Assembly: GCA_021811865.1 (NCBI GenBank) | Contig: JAKAQB010000050.1 | Span: 1 to 26,799 of the forward strand | Length of the DNA: 26,799 nucleotides | DNA from: Actinomycetes bacterium | GTDB lineage: Bacteria > Actinomycetota > Acidimicrobiia > Acidimicrobiales > Palsa-688 | Direction: 5' to 3' | Part shown: piece after piece, positions 5,886 to 12,936 of the stretch | Layout: each line of letters opens with the position of its first letter | Numbering within the stretch: the first letter of the stretch is position 1 | Translations under genes and position numbers: made by a program | The notes under the pieces: model-generated | What the model was told of the DNA's origin: nothing | What the model saw: the letters and a program-made list of their open reading frames with translations, nothing else | Database searches by the model: none

Positions 5886-6506
5886 TCAGGGAATGAGCCA
5901 CTCCCTCCGGTACGCCTCGGAGCGCTGCTCCCACTCCTCGGCGGTGATGGCGTAACGGATGTGGTCCTCCCAGACGCCGTTGATCTCCAGGTAGCGGATG
6001 GCGGTCCCTTCGTTGCGGAGGCCGAGCTTCTCGGCCACCCGCCGGCTGGCGGTGTTCCTCGGGATGATCGACGCTTGCAGCCTGTGCAGGGCCAGGTCCT
6101 CGAAAGCAAACCGGGCGACGACGATGAAGGACTCCGGTGTGTAGCCGTGCCCAGCCACGGCCTCGTCGATCCAGTAGCCCACGTACGCGTTCTGGTAGGG
6201 CCCGCGCTGTACGGAGGACAGGTTGATCTCCCCAGCGAAGCGTCCCTCGACGAAGATGCCGAAGCCGTACCCGGTGCCGAGCTGGCGCTCGCGCTCGCGC
6301 GCTCCACAGCGGGCAGCAAACACCCGCCGGTCGGTCGTGGCGTCAGGCTGGCCGGGGAGCGGTCGCGGCTCCCACCGCACGAGCCAGTCGCCGCTGCGGC
6401 GGCGCACCTCCCGCCATGCCTCGAAGTCGCTCACCACGATGGGCCGGAGGAGGACCCGGCGCCCGAGCAGCTCCAGCGACGAGGCTCGGTGCGCCCCCCA
6501 ACTCAT
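5886..6506 (-). CDS. GNAT N-acetyltransferase, RimJ/RimL type
   Basis: The 206-residue protein belongs to the GNAT fold class that acetylates N-termini of ribosomal proteins or other amines with acetyl-CoA. It begins LELLGRRVLLRPIVVSDFEA, the usual first strand and helix, and contains WIDEAVAGHGYTPESFIVVA, the acetyl-CoA pyrophosphate-binding loop ([QR]-x-x-G-x-G/A region, here AGHGYT). The next elements are LHRLQASIIPRNTASRRVAE and KLGLRNEGTAIRYLEINGVW, highly typical of RimJ/RimL-like proteins. I placed the start at the ATG next to a possible GTG (6509). It lies 76 nt after ppx on the same strand and may be the last gene of that operon. The true substrate is not deducible. Confidence 0.9.
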   Translation of the reverse strand: MSWGAHRASSLELLGRRVLLRPIVVSDFEAWREVRRRSGDWLVRWEPRPLPGQPDATTDRRVFAARCGARERERQLGTGYGFGIFVEGRFAGEINLSSVQRGPYQNAYVGYWIDEAVAGHGYTPESFIVVARFAFEDLALHRLQASIIPRNTASRRVAEKLGLRNEGTAIRYLEINGVWEDHIRYAITAEEWEQRSEAYRREWLIP

Positions 6507-6582
6507 CACGGCTCTCGAGGAGTGGAAGACGGGCTGACCATCGCTTCGATCGTAACGGCCGGGTTGCCGACCCGCTGCGTGA

Positions 6583-7527
6583 TCAGGGTCTGGCGGGCAG
6601 GAGACTCATGACCATCCCATCTAGGATGTCGGATTCCGACACCAGGCACTCGGCGACCTCGAAGTGCCGGAGCAGGGCGTCCAGGACGATCAGGCCGCCG
6701 ACTATCACGTCGGCGCGCTCCTCCTCCATGCCGGGACGCCGGCGGCGCCCGGCAACCTCGAGGGTCGCCATCTCCCCCAGCAGGGCGGCCACGACGGGGG
6801 CGCTGAGGCGGTGATGGTGCACGACGTCGCGGTCGTACGCCGGGAGGCGGAGGTCCAAGCGGGCCGTCGCCGACACCGTCCCGGCCAGCCCGACGAGGGT
6901 GTCCGCCGACCTGAGCCCGGGGAGCGCGGCAGTGGTCCTCTCCAACATGGCGTCCACGTAGGCCCTGGCGGCTTGGACCTCCGTCGAAAGCGGTGGGTCG
7001 TGGCGGAGGAAGCGTTCGGTGACCCGGACGCAGCCGACGTCGATGGAGCGGGCAGCGGCGGGCTGGAGCCGACCGGGGCCGTCGACGGCTCGGGGGCCGC
7101 TTGCCAGCTCGGTGGAACCGCCGCCGATGTCCGCCACGAGCCACGGCCCGTCAGCGACGTCGAGCTCGGCCGTGGCCCCGGCGAAGGAGAGAGCCGCTTC
7201 CTCGTCCCCGGTGAGCAGCTGCGCATCCACACCGACGGCGTCACGGGCGGCAGCGAAGAACGCATCACGGTTGGTGGCGTCCCGCGCTGCCGACGTCGCC
7301 GTCATGCGCACAGCTTCCACGCCGAAGCGCTCCATCACTTCCCGGTACCGCCGCAGCACATCAACTGTGCGCGCTACCGCCTCCTCGGCGAGCCGGTGGG
7401 TGGCGTCGACGTCCTGACCGAGGCGGGTGATCGTCATCAGCCGCTCCAACTGCCGGCCCGACCCGTCGGCAACGAGGAGTCGGGTTGAGTTGGTGCCGCA
7501 GTCGACGGCCGCGACGGCGGTCACCAA
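6583..7527 (-). CDS. ppx: Exopolyphosphatase / pppGpp phosphatase (Ppx/GppA family)
   Basis: The 314-residue protein has the ASKHA-fold layout. AAVDCGTNSTRLLVADGSGR is the N-terminal phosphate-1 loop, MTATSAARDATNRD carries the conserved Arg/Asn region, LTGDEEAALSFAGA has the catalytic Glu segment, and VADIGGGSTEL is the phosphate-2 loop. The C-terminal half (LVGLAGTVSATARLDL, ADVIVGGLIVLDALL) is also typical. It is a short form without an HD domain, like the actinobacterial Ppx proteins. Such enzymes hydrolyse polyphosphate or pppGpp. It overlaps DUF501 by 7 nt, a pairing conserved in Actinomycetota (M. tuberculosis Rv1025-Rv1026), and so should be co-translated with it. Confidence 0.95.
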   Translation of the reverse strand: MVTAVAAVDCGTNSTRLLVADGSGRQLERLMTITRLGQDVDATHRLAEEAVARTVDVLRRYREVMERFGVEAVRMTATSAARDATNRDAFFAAARDAVGVDAQLLTGDEEAALSFAGATAELDVADGPWLVADIGGGSTELASGPRAVDGPGRLQPAAARSIDVGCVRVTERFLRHDPPLSTEVQAARAYVDAMLERTTAALPGLRSADTLVGLAGTVSATARLDLRLPAYDRDVVHHHRLSAPVVAALLGEMATLEVAGRRRRPGMEEERADVIVGGLIVLDALLRHFEVAECLVSESDILDGMVMSLLPARP

Positions 7528-8027
7528 CCGTTCGCCGGTGCCGGGGCGCAGGGCACGGTCACCGCGCTGAGCCTATCGGCCACCCACCGGCCCACCGGGT
7601 CGTCCCCACCGGCGAGGTACCAGGCGTAGTGGGCGTGCAGGCACTTCACGCCGCGCCGCGTCCCTCCAACGCCACCGCTGGGGCGCGGACCGGCCCACCC
7701 CGCCGGGATCGCGCCGTCCCGTTGGGCTGCATAGCGTTGGTGGGCGGCGGCGACGGTGGCCGCGTCCACGGCCGCCTCGGCCGCCCGGACACCGCCAGAG
7801 GACTCCAGGCGGTCGACCGCCCGGCACAACTGCGGGTCCACGAGCCAGTAGCGGGTGGGCATCGGCGTACCGTCGGCGAGGAACGGCTCGTTGCGGATGA
7901 CAACGGGCTCACCATCGGGGCGCCGGACGACAACATCGAACCGCCCTTTGGGAGGGCGGCCTAGGAGGGAGGCGACCCGGGCCCCGTCCCCCGCTCCGTC
8001 GCCTGCCGGCGCAGCGCCGGTCGCCAC
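7521..8027 (-). CDS. DUF501 domain-containing protein
   Basis: The 168-residue protein matches the DUF501 family: VASLLGRPPKGRFDVVVRRP at the N-terminus, PMPTRYWLVDPQLCRAVDRL in the middle and the terminal block GVKCLHAHYAWYLAGGDDPV. Cys and His residues in the latter block (KCLHAHYA) are conserved in the family. The biochemical function of DUF501 is unknown. The gene normally sits between ftsB and ppx in actinobacteria. Here it follows coxG by only 2 nt, so its expression now probably depends on the inserted oxidoreductase operon. The assigned GTG start gives about 16 low-complexity residues that may not all be translated. Confidence 0.9.
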   Translation of the reverse strand: MATGAAPAGDGAGDGARVASLLGRPPKGRFDVVVRRPDGEPVVIRNEPFLADGTPMPTRYWLVDPQLCRAVDRLESSGGVRAAEAAVDAATVAAAHQRYAAQRDGAIPAGWAGPRPSGGVGGTRRGVKCLHAHYAWYLAGGDDPVGRWVADRLSAVTVPCAPAPANGW

Positions 8028-8029
8028 CG

Positions 8030-8914
8030 TCAGCTGCGGCGGGCCCGCCGCAGGAGGAACACGAGGAGCACGACGCCGAGCCCGCCGAGGGCAGGCAGTA
8101 GGCGGCGGGCGATCGAGCTGCCGGCGATGTCCACCAAGTCGATCGGCTCCGGCTCCGGGTGGTCGACGCGGCGAGGACCCTGCGACGCCGCCCCGGACCC
8201 AGCCGCCCCGGACCCAGCCGCCCCGGACCCAGCCGCCCCGGACCCAGCCGCCCCGGACCCCGAGCCCCCCGAGCCTGAGGTCGAGGGGGCATCGGATGTG
8301 GGTGACGGGGCGGCCTCCGGCGTGGCCGGGGTCTCCGACGGAGCCGGCGAGGTGCCGGACGCTCCGTTCGTGGCCGGCGACGCATCGGACGACAGATGGG
8401 CAGGGCCACCGGCAGAGACGGCCGCCTCGCTGCCCCCCGGGGGTGCCGGCGGGGGCCCGCCCACCGTACCCTCGCGCTCGAGGTCGGCCTCCAGGGCCTC
8501 GACGAACTGGCCGAGCAACTTGCTGCTGACGTCGGCGAGCACGCCCCGGCCGAACTGGGCAACCTTGCCGGTGATGGTCAGGTCCGTCACAACGTCGACC
8601 TTTGTGCCCTCCCCGTCGGGGGTCAGGGACATGGAGATCGTTGCGCGGGCGTTGCCCTGGCCGCGGGTGTCACGGCCGGAAGCCTCGAGGACCGCGTTGC
8701 GGGCGCCCTCGTCCCTCTCCTGCCAGTTGGCCGTCCCCTTGTACTGAGCGGTGATCGGACCGACCTTCACCTTGACCACGCCGCGGAACTCCTCGCCTTC
8801 GATCTCCTGGAGCTGTGCTCCGGGCAGCAGCGGCGCGATGCGCTCCACGTCGGTCAGGACGGCCCAGGCCTTGGCGGGCGAGACGCTCACTCGGAAGTCG
8901 TTGGTCAGTTCCAT
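8030..8914 (-). CDS. coxG: CoxG-like SRPBCC protein with C-terminal membrane anchor
   Basis: Residues 1-150 form an SRPBCC/START-like domain of the CO-dehydrogenase subunit G family: MELTNDFRVSVSPAKAWAVL, then IAPLLPGAQLQEIEGEEFRG and VKVKVGPITAQYKGTA. A long Ala/Pro/Ser/Gly linker (about 150-255) contains a GSGAA repeat. A membrane helix (LLPALGGLGVVLLVFLLRR) with a basic tail ends the protein. In Oligotropha CoxG is thought to tether CO dehydrogenase to the membrane. The ATG at 8914 was chosen because GGAGG lies 10 nt upstream and the domain starts there. It overlaps the end of the mocA-like gene by 10 nt. Total length is 294 residues. Confidence 0.9.
   Translation of the reverse strand: MELTNDFRVSVSPAKAWAVLTDVERIAPLLPGAQLQEIEGEEFRGVVKVKVGPITAQYKGTANWQERDEGARNAVLEASGRDTRGQGNARATISMSLTPDGEGTKVDVVTDLTITGKVAQFGRGVLADVSSKLLGQFVEALEADLEREGTVGGPPPAPPGGSEAAVSAGGPAHLSSDASPATNGASGTSPAPSETPATPEAAPSPTSDAPSTSGSGGSGSGAAGSGAAGSGAAGSGAAGSGAASQGPRRVDHPEPEPIDLVDIAGSSIARRLLPALGGLGVVLLVFLLRRARRS
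8188..8260. repeat. 15-bp tandem repeat within coxG (about 4.9 copies)
   Basis: The plus-strand unit CCGCCCCGGACCCAG is repeated four times exactly and a fifth time for 13 bases. On the coding strand it encodes a Gly-Ser-Gly-Ala-Ala repeat in the linker between the lipid-binding-like domain and the membrane helix. Base-perfect copies, in spite of synonymous freedom, point to recent slippage, so linker length probably varies between strains. Confidence 0.95.
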
Positions 8915-9567
8915 CGCTGCAGATCCTCCACGGTGTCGATGTCCGCCGGGTCGCCGACGCACGCTACCTCGCGCACGAGATCAGGCCGTCGGCGGATCAG
9001 CACCCTGGCGCCTTCGTCACCGGATGCCGGCAGCTCCTCCCAGACCTGCCGCCCGAGTCGGACCGGGTTGCGGCGGACGCCGTCGTAGGTCGCAACTGCA
9101 ATCGGCGCGCCGGCCGCTGCCACCGCCCGCCAGGCGACGGCGGGGACCAGTGGCTGGTCCCCCAGCCCGACGACGAGCGCGTCGAGGCCGGCGACGAGGG
9201 CGGCACCGACGGCAACCGCAAGCGAGGTGGCCTGCCCAGCCACCCAAGCCGGGTTGTGGAGCACTTCCACGCCGGGCGGCACCACGCCGCTCAGGTCCAC
9301 CGCCCCGGTCACCACCCAGGTGCGTTCCAGGCCGGCGCCGAGGGCCGCGTCGAGCGCCCAGGCTACGACGGGCCGCCCCCGGAAGGGGGCGAGCAGCTTG
9401 TGGCCGGCGCTGGAGGACCGGGAGGCGAGAGCGCCCGGTGCGCCGGTCGCTGCTGGCGCAGGGCACAGCCCGCCGGCCCCGGCGGCGGGCGTCGGCGCGG
9501 TTCGGGAGAACCGTGAGCCGCCGCCGGCGGCGAGGACGACCGCACCGACGGCAGGGTGGACGGTCAC
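8905..9567 (-). CDS. MocA-like molybdenum-cofactor cytidylyltransferase with an unusual insertion
   Basis: This MobA-like NTP transferase probably converts molybdopterin to the cytosine dinucleotide form used by CoxL-type enzymes. It has the nucleotide-binding start VGAVVLAAGGGSRF, then GHKLLAPFRGRPVVAWALDA, VVVGLGDQPLVP (metal-binding Asp) and the tail DIDTVEDLQRW. Between SRF and HKLLAPF, where relatives have only about 2-6 residues, lie roughly 35 Ala/Gly/Pro/Ser-rich residues. The loop contacts the nucleotide triphosphate in the family, so the insertion is notable. The start is a GTG. The gene overlaps coxG by 10 nt and follows the XdhC Rossmann gene by 57 nt, as expected for an accessory gene of this enzyme. 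Confidence 0.88.
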   Translation of the reverse strand: MTVHPAVGAVVLAAGGGSRFSRTAPTPAAGAGGLCPAPAATGAPGALASRSSSAGHKLLAPFRGRPVVAWALDAALGAGLERTWVVTGAVDLSGVVPPGVEVLHNPAWVAGQATSLAVAVGAALVAGLDALVVGLGDQPLVPAVAWRAVAAAGAPIAVATYDGVRRNPVRLGRQVWEELPASGDEGARVLIRRRPDLVREVACVGDPADIDTVEDLQRWN

Positions 9568-9618
9568 GGCCGGGTGGACGGTCGGGCAGCCGCCGCAGGG
9601 TGGGCGGTCACGGCCGGG
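9551..9618. repeat. Imperfect direct duplication (44-bp period) around the mocA-like start
   Basis: A 24-bp stretch at 9551-9574 recurs at 9595-9618 with one mismatch; both contain CGGTCACGGCCGGG. The first copy carries the GTG start of the mocA-like gene. The second, upstream on the coding strand, carries an equivalent GTG (9611) that opens a 15-codon frame whose TGA overlaps the real GTG (GTGA). It may be an accident of duplication or a small coupled leader. Confidence 0.7.
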
Positions 9619-9624
9619 CGCCGG

Positions 9625-10452
9625 TCACCGCGGACGGTGCGGATCCCCGACCAGGTCCCGGTGGATCGGCCCATCCGCGTCGCGGAGGGACGGGGCGCTA
9701 CGGCCGGTGCGCTCGGCTATGACCTCGGCGCAGATGGCAACGGCCGTCTCCTCGGGGGTCCGGGCACCGATGTCGAGTCCGATGGGCGCCATGATCCGGT
9801 CGAGCTCGGTGGCGCTGACGCCGGCCTCCCGGAGGCGGGCGTTGCGCTCGATCGCCGTCCGCCGCGACCCCATGGCGCCCAGGTAGCCGACACGGGTCCG
9901 GAGGGCCGACACGATGGCGGGGACGTCGAACTTCGGATCGTGGGTCAGCACGCACACAACGTCACGCTGGCCCAGGGAGGGGCCGATCTCGGCGAGGTGC
10001 CGGTCCGGCCAGGCGACGACGACCTCGTCGGCCATCGGGAACCGGGCCCGGGTGGCAAAGACCGCTCGGGCATCGCAGACCGTCACGTGGTAGCCGAGCA
10101 CCTTCGCCACCCGCGCCAGCGCCGCCGTGAAGTCGACAGCCCCGAATATCACCATGCGCGGGGGCGGGGCGAACGACTCGACAAACACGCCCACCTCCCG
10201 CTCCCGCGCCTCCCCGTGACGCCCGTAGTGACGGGTCACGCTCAAGCCGGCGGCCAGCTCGCCGAGGGCGTCCCGGCTGACCACCCGGTCGAGGTCGGGG
10301 TCGCCGAGGCTGCCGAGCACGACGGGCTCGGCATCCGGGCGGACGACCATCTTGCGGGCGAAGAGATCCTCGGGTCCCTCGACGACCTCGACCAGGGCGA
10401 CGGGTTCCTGCGCCCGCAGGGCGGCGGCGAGCGCATCGAACATCCCCGACAT
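9625..10452 (-). CDS. XdhC-family maturation protein, Rossmann (C-terminal) domain
   Basis: The 275-residue protein has a divergent N-terminal part followed by the XdhC Rossmann domain: RMVIFGAVDFTAALARVAKV (nucleotide-binding loop), VTVCDARAVFATRARFPMAD, VCVLTHDPKFDVPAI, GYLGAMGSRRTAIER and the closing IGLDIGARTPEETAVAICAE. XdhC binds the molybdenum cofactor and delivers the sulfurated form to xanthine-dehydrogenase-type enzymes; CoxF/CoxI are the CO-dehydrogenase counterparts. The N-terminal CGG-containing module is encoded separately just upstream. The ATG at 10452 has GGGGA 7 nt before it; alternatives are the GTG at 10458 and the ATG at 10443. A 15-bp duplication spans this area. Confidence 0.92.
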   Translation of the reverse strand: MSGMFDALAAALRAQEPVALVEVVEGPEDLFARKMVVRPDAEPVVLGSLGDPDLDRVVSRDALGELAAGLSVTRHYGRHGEAREREVGVFVESFAPPPRMVIFGAVDFTAALARVAKVLGYHVTVCDARAVFATRARFPMADEVVVAWPDRHLAEIGPSLGQRDVVCVLTHDPKFDVPAIVSALRTRVGYLGAMGSRRTAIERNARLREAGVSATELDRIMAPIGLDIGARTPEETAVAICAEVIAERTGRSAPSLRDADGPIHRDLVGDPHRPR

Positions 10453-10472
10453 CAGCACATCCCCGACATCAG
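10441..10472. repeat. 15-bp direct repeat spanning the XdhC Rossmann gene start
   Basis: CATCCCCGACATCAG occurs at 10441-10455 and 10458-10472 (period 17). The inner copy includes the chosen start codon, and the outer copy supplies an out-of-frame ATG plus the GGGGA that acts as ribosome binding site. Confidence 0.8.
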
Positions 10473-10482
10473 AGCGAGCCGA

Positions 10483-10800
10483 TCACCACTCGAGCGGTTC
10501 GACCAGGACGCGGACGGTGCCCCCGCACGTCAGTCCGACGGCGAAGGCCTCGTCGTCGGAGTACCCGAACGTGCACAACCGGGGGGTGCCCTCCCCCGCC
10601 AGCACGTCGAGGGCCTCGGTGACCACCGCTGCCTCCACGCAGCCGCCGGAGACGGACCCGGCGACCTCGCCGGCGTCGCTCACGACCATCGTCGCCCCCG
10701 GCATCCTCGGGCTCGAGCCCTCGGTGCCGACGACGCGAGCCACCGCCACCCGCTTGCCTTCGGCGCGCCAGCGGTCGATGTCTGCGAGGACCTCTTTCAT
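10483..10800 (-). CDS. XdhC/CoxI N-terminal-domain protein
   Basis: The 105-residue protein corresponds to the XdhC_CoxI domain alone. It reads RVAVARVVGTEGSSPRMPGA, then GEVAGSVSGGCVEAAVVTEA (the SGGCVE motif with the conserved Cys), and ends AVGLTCGGTVRVLVEPL (the CGG motif). In longer XdhC proteins this domain precedes the Rossmann domain in a single chain. Here the two are separate neighbours, 30 nt apart, as in some Cox clusters. The likely role is insertion or sulfuration of the molybdenum cofactor. Its ATG overlaps the coxE stop (ATGA), so translation is coupled. Confidence 0.9.
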   Translation of the reverse strand: MKEVLADIDRWRAEGKRVAVARVVGTEGSSPRMPGATMVVSDAGEVAGSVSGGCVEAAVVTEALDVLAGEGTPRLCTFGYSDDEAFAVGLTCGGTVRVLVEPLEW

Positions 10801-11936
10801 CGAGTCGATCTCCTTCCTACGGGCGCTCCCCCGATCACGGTGGCCAGGTGCTCGAGCGCCCCCAACGAGTGACCCTCCACGAACTCGTCAACATAGGGTA
10901 GGGCGGCGGCCATCCCGCGGGCGAGGGGCGCGTAGCCGGGGCTCGCCTTCAGCGGGTTGACCCACACCACCCGGTGGGCGACGCGGGCGAGGCGGGCCAT
11001 CTGCTCGCCCAGCTCCTCGGGATCACCCCGGTCCCAGCCGTCGGAGAGGATGACCACGACGGCGCCTCGGGCGGCGCCACGGGCGCCCCAACGGTCGTTG
11101 AACTCCCGCAGGGCTGCCCCGAGCCGCGTGCCGCCCGACCAGTCGTCCACGGCGCCGGCCGCCGCCCGCAGGGCGGCGTCGGGGTCACGATCACCGAGAT
11201 GGCGGGTGACGCGGGTCAGCCGGGTGCCGAGGGTGAACACCTCGCAGCGCGCCACCCCGCGCGCCACGACAGCGGCGTGGGCGAAGCGCAGCAGGGCGCG
11301 GGCGTAGATGTCCATGGACCCGGAGACGTCCACCAAGAGCACGAGCCTGCGGGGCCGCTCCGCTGGGGCGCGCCAGGCCCGCTCCAGGGGTTCGCCGCCT
11401 GTGCGCAGCGCCAGGCGGACCGTGCGCCGCAGGTCGGGGTGCCGCCGCCGGGGATCGGGGCGGCGGCGGCGGGCGCGCCGGCGATCGGCAGTCACATGCA
11501 GGCGGGCGACCAGGCGCTCGAGCTCTGCCCACTCCGCCGGCGTGCAACGCGAGAAGTCCCGGTCCCGCAGCCTCTCGGCAGCGCTCCAGCGCACGGCCTG
11601 GACGTCGCCACGCTCCTGGTCCTCCTCACCGGGCGGCGGTGTGTCGTCCTCGGCATCGTCGAGGGCGAGCGTCACCGGCTCGGCAGCCTCCTCCATCTCG
11701 CCGAGCGCCGCCCGACCCAGCCAGTACGAGGCGAACACCCTGTCGTAGAGGGGAACGTCCTCCGGTCGGCGGACCAGGGTCGCCCGACCCGCCCAGTACA
11801 CGGCGGGGCGGCGCTCGACGCCGAGGTGCCCGAGCGCCTCTGTGAAAGCGATGACGCTGCCGACGGGCACGGCCAGGCCGGCGCAACGTAGGGCGTGGGC
11901 GAACCCGACGACGATGCGAGCGGGGTCGGTCGGCAC
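10797..11936 (-). CDS. coxE: VWA-domain protein CoxE
   Basis: The 379-residue protein has the CoxE architecture: an N-terminal helical half (VGFAHALRCAGLAVPVGSVI, then LGVERRPAVYWAGRATLVRR), an acidic stretch around EDDTPPPGEEDQE, and a von Willebrand A domain beginning RLVLLVDVSGSMDIYARALL. The MIDAS motif DVSGS is intact, with the later Thr/Asp positions in WSGGTRLGAALREF and VVILSDGWDRGDPEEL. CoxE and the MoxR ATPase are thought to work together to mature the active site of CO dehydrogenase. I chose the GTG at 11936, 4 nt after the MoxR stop; the frame stays open far upstream but only as a shadow of that gene. Confidence 0.92.
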   Translation of the reverse strand: MPTDPARIVVGFAHALRCAGLAVPVGSVIAFTEALGHLGVERRPAVYWAGRATLVRRPEDVPLYDRVFASYWLGRAALGEMEEAAEPVTLALDDAEDDTPPPGEEDQERGDVQAVRWSAAERLRDRDFSRCTPAEWAELERLVARLHVTADRRRARRRRPDPRRRHPDLRRTVRLALRTGGEPLERAWRAPAERPRRLVLLVDVSGSMDIYARALLRFAHAAVVARGVARCEVFTLGTRLTRVTRHLGDRDPDAALRAAAGAVDDWSGGTRLGAALREFNDRWGARGAARGAVVVILSDGWDRGDPEELGEQMARLARVAHRVVWVNPLKASPGYAPLARGMAAALPYVDEFVEGHSLGALEHLATVIGGAPVGRRSTR

Positions 11937-11940
11937 CGGG

Positions 11941-12885
11941 TCACGCCCCGCGAAGGACAGCGGCACGCACGAGCTCGCCGAGCCCGGCGGCGCGGACCCG
12001 GGCCTGGTCCTCCCGGTACTTGACGACGGCGCCGAGGGTGACGTCGAGGTTGTGCTCGTCGATCTCCCGGCAGCCGAGAGCGGCGAGGGCGGTCGCCCAG
12101 TCGATCGTCTCCGCCACGCCCGGCGGCTTGTAGAGCTGCATCCCTCGCAACGACTCGACGGCGGCCGCCACCTGGCGGGCGAGCACCGGCGACGCCTGGG
12201 GAGCACGCAAGCCCACGATGGCGACCTCCCGGTCGAAACCCGGGTGTGGGACCCAGTGGTACAGGCAGCGGCGCTTCAGGGCGTCGTGCACGTCCCGGGT
12301 CCGGTTGGAGGTGATGACGACCCGCGGCGGCACGTCGGCCCGGAAGGTGCCGATCTCGGGCACTGTGAGGGCGTACTCCGACAGGATCTCGAGGAGGAAG
12401 GCCTCGAGCTCGTCGTCGGCCCGGTCGACCTCGTCGATGAGCAGGACCGGAGGCGGCCCCTGCCCGTGGTCGATGGCCTGCAGCAACGCCCGGCGGACGA
12501 GGAACCGCTCGGAGTACACGGCGTCGGTCAGGTCAACGGCCGGCCCGGCCTCCGAGCCGCCGGCGACCTCCGCCGCCCGCAGGTGCAGCAGCTGGCGGGC
12601 GTAGTCCCACTCGTAGACCGCCTGCGAGACGTCGATGCCCTCGTAGCACTGGAGGCGGATGAGCGCTCCGCCGGTCCACGCAGACAGCACCTTGGCCACC
12701 TCGGTCTTGCCTACGCCGGCCTCGCCCTCGAGCAGCAACGGGCGGGCCAGGGCGATCGACAGGAATATCGACGTCGCCAGGCCCTCGTCGGCGAGGTAGC
12801 CGTGGTCCGCGAGGGCGGCGGCCACCGTGTCGACGTCGTAGGAGGCGCCGGGGGCCGCTGCGGGCGGGGGGGTCGGCTCGTTCAC
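11941..12885 (-). CDS. MoxR-family AAA+ ATPase (CoxD-like)
   Basis: The 314-residue AAA+ ATPase has Walker A in LLLEGEAGVGKTEVAKVL, the family block LQCYEGIDVSQAVYEWDYAR, Walker B in VLLIDEVDRADDELEAFLLE, sensor 1 in RVVITSNRTRDVHDALKRRC and the arginine-finger region. That combination is diagnostic of MoxR/CoxD proteins found in molybdenum-hydroxylase clusters, where CoxD is needed to build the copper/sulfur part of the active site of form I CO dehydrogenase. Here the large subunits are form II, so the target step may be sulfuration or folding instead. The start is an ATG 51 nt after coxM, and the gene ends 4 nt before coxE. Confidence 0.93.
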   Translation of the reverse strand: MNEPTPPPAAAPGASYDVDTVAAALADHGYLADEGLATSIFLSIALARPLLLEGEAGVGKTEVAKVLSAWTGGALIRLQCYEGIDVSQAVYEWDYARQLLHLRAAEVAGGSEAGPAVDLTDAVYSERFLVRRALLQAIDHGQGPPPVLLIDEVDRADDELEAFLLEILSEYALTVPEIGTFRADVPPRVVITSNRTRDVHDALKRRCLYHWVPHPGFDREVAIVGLRAPQASPVLARQVAAAVESLRGMQLYKPPGVAETIDWATALAALGCREIDEHNLDVTLGAVVKYREDQARVRAAGLGELVRAAVLRGA

Positions 12886-12936
12886 CGGTTCAGGGTACCG
12901 GCACCGGCCCCCGCGGCCTCGCCCACCGGCAGCTGC

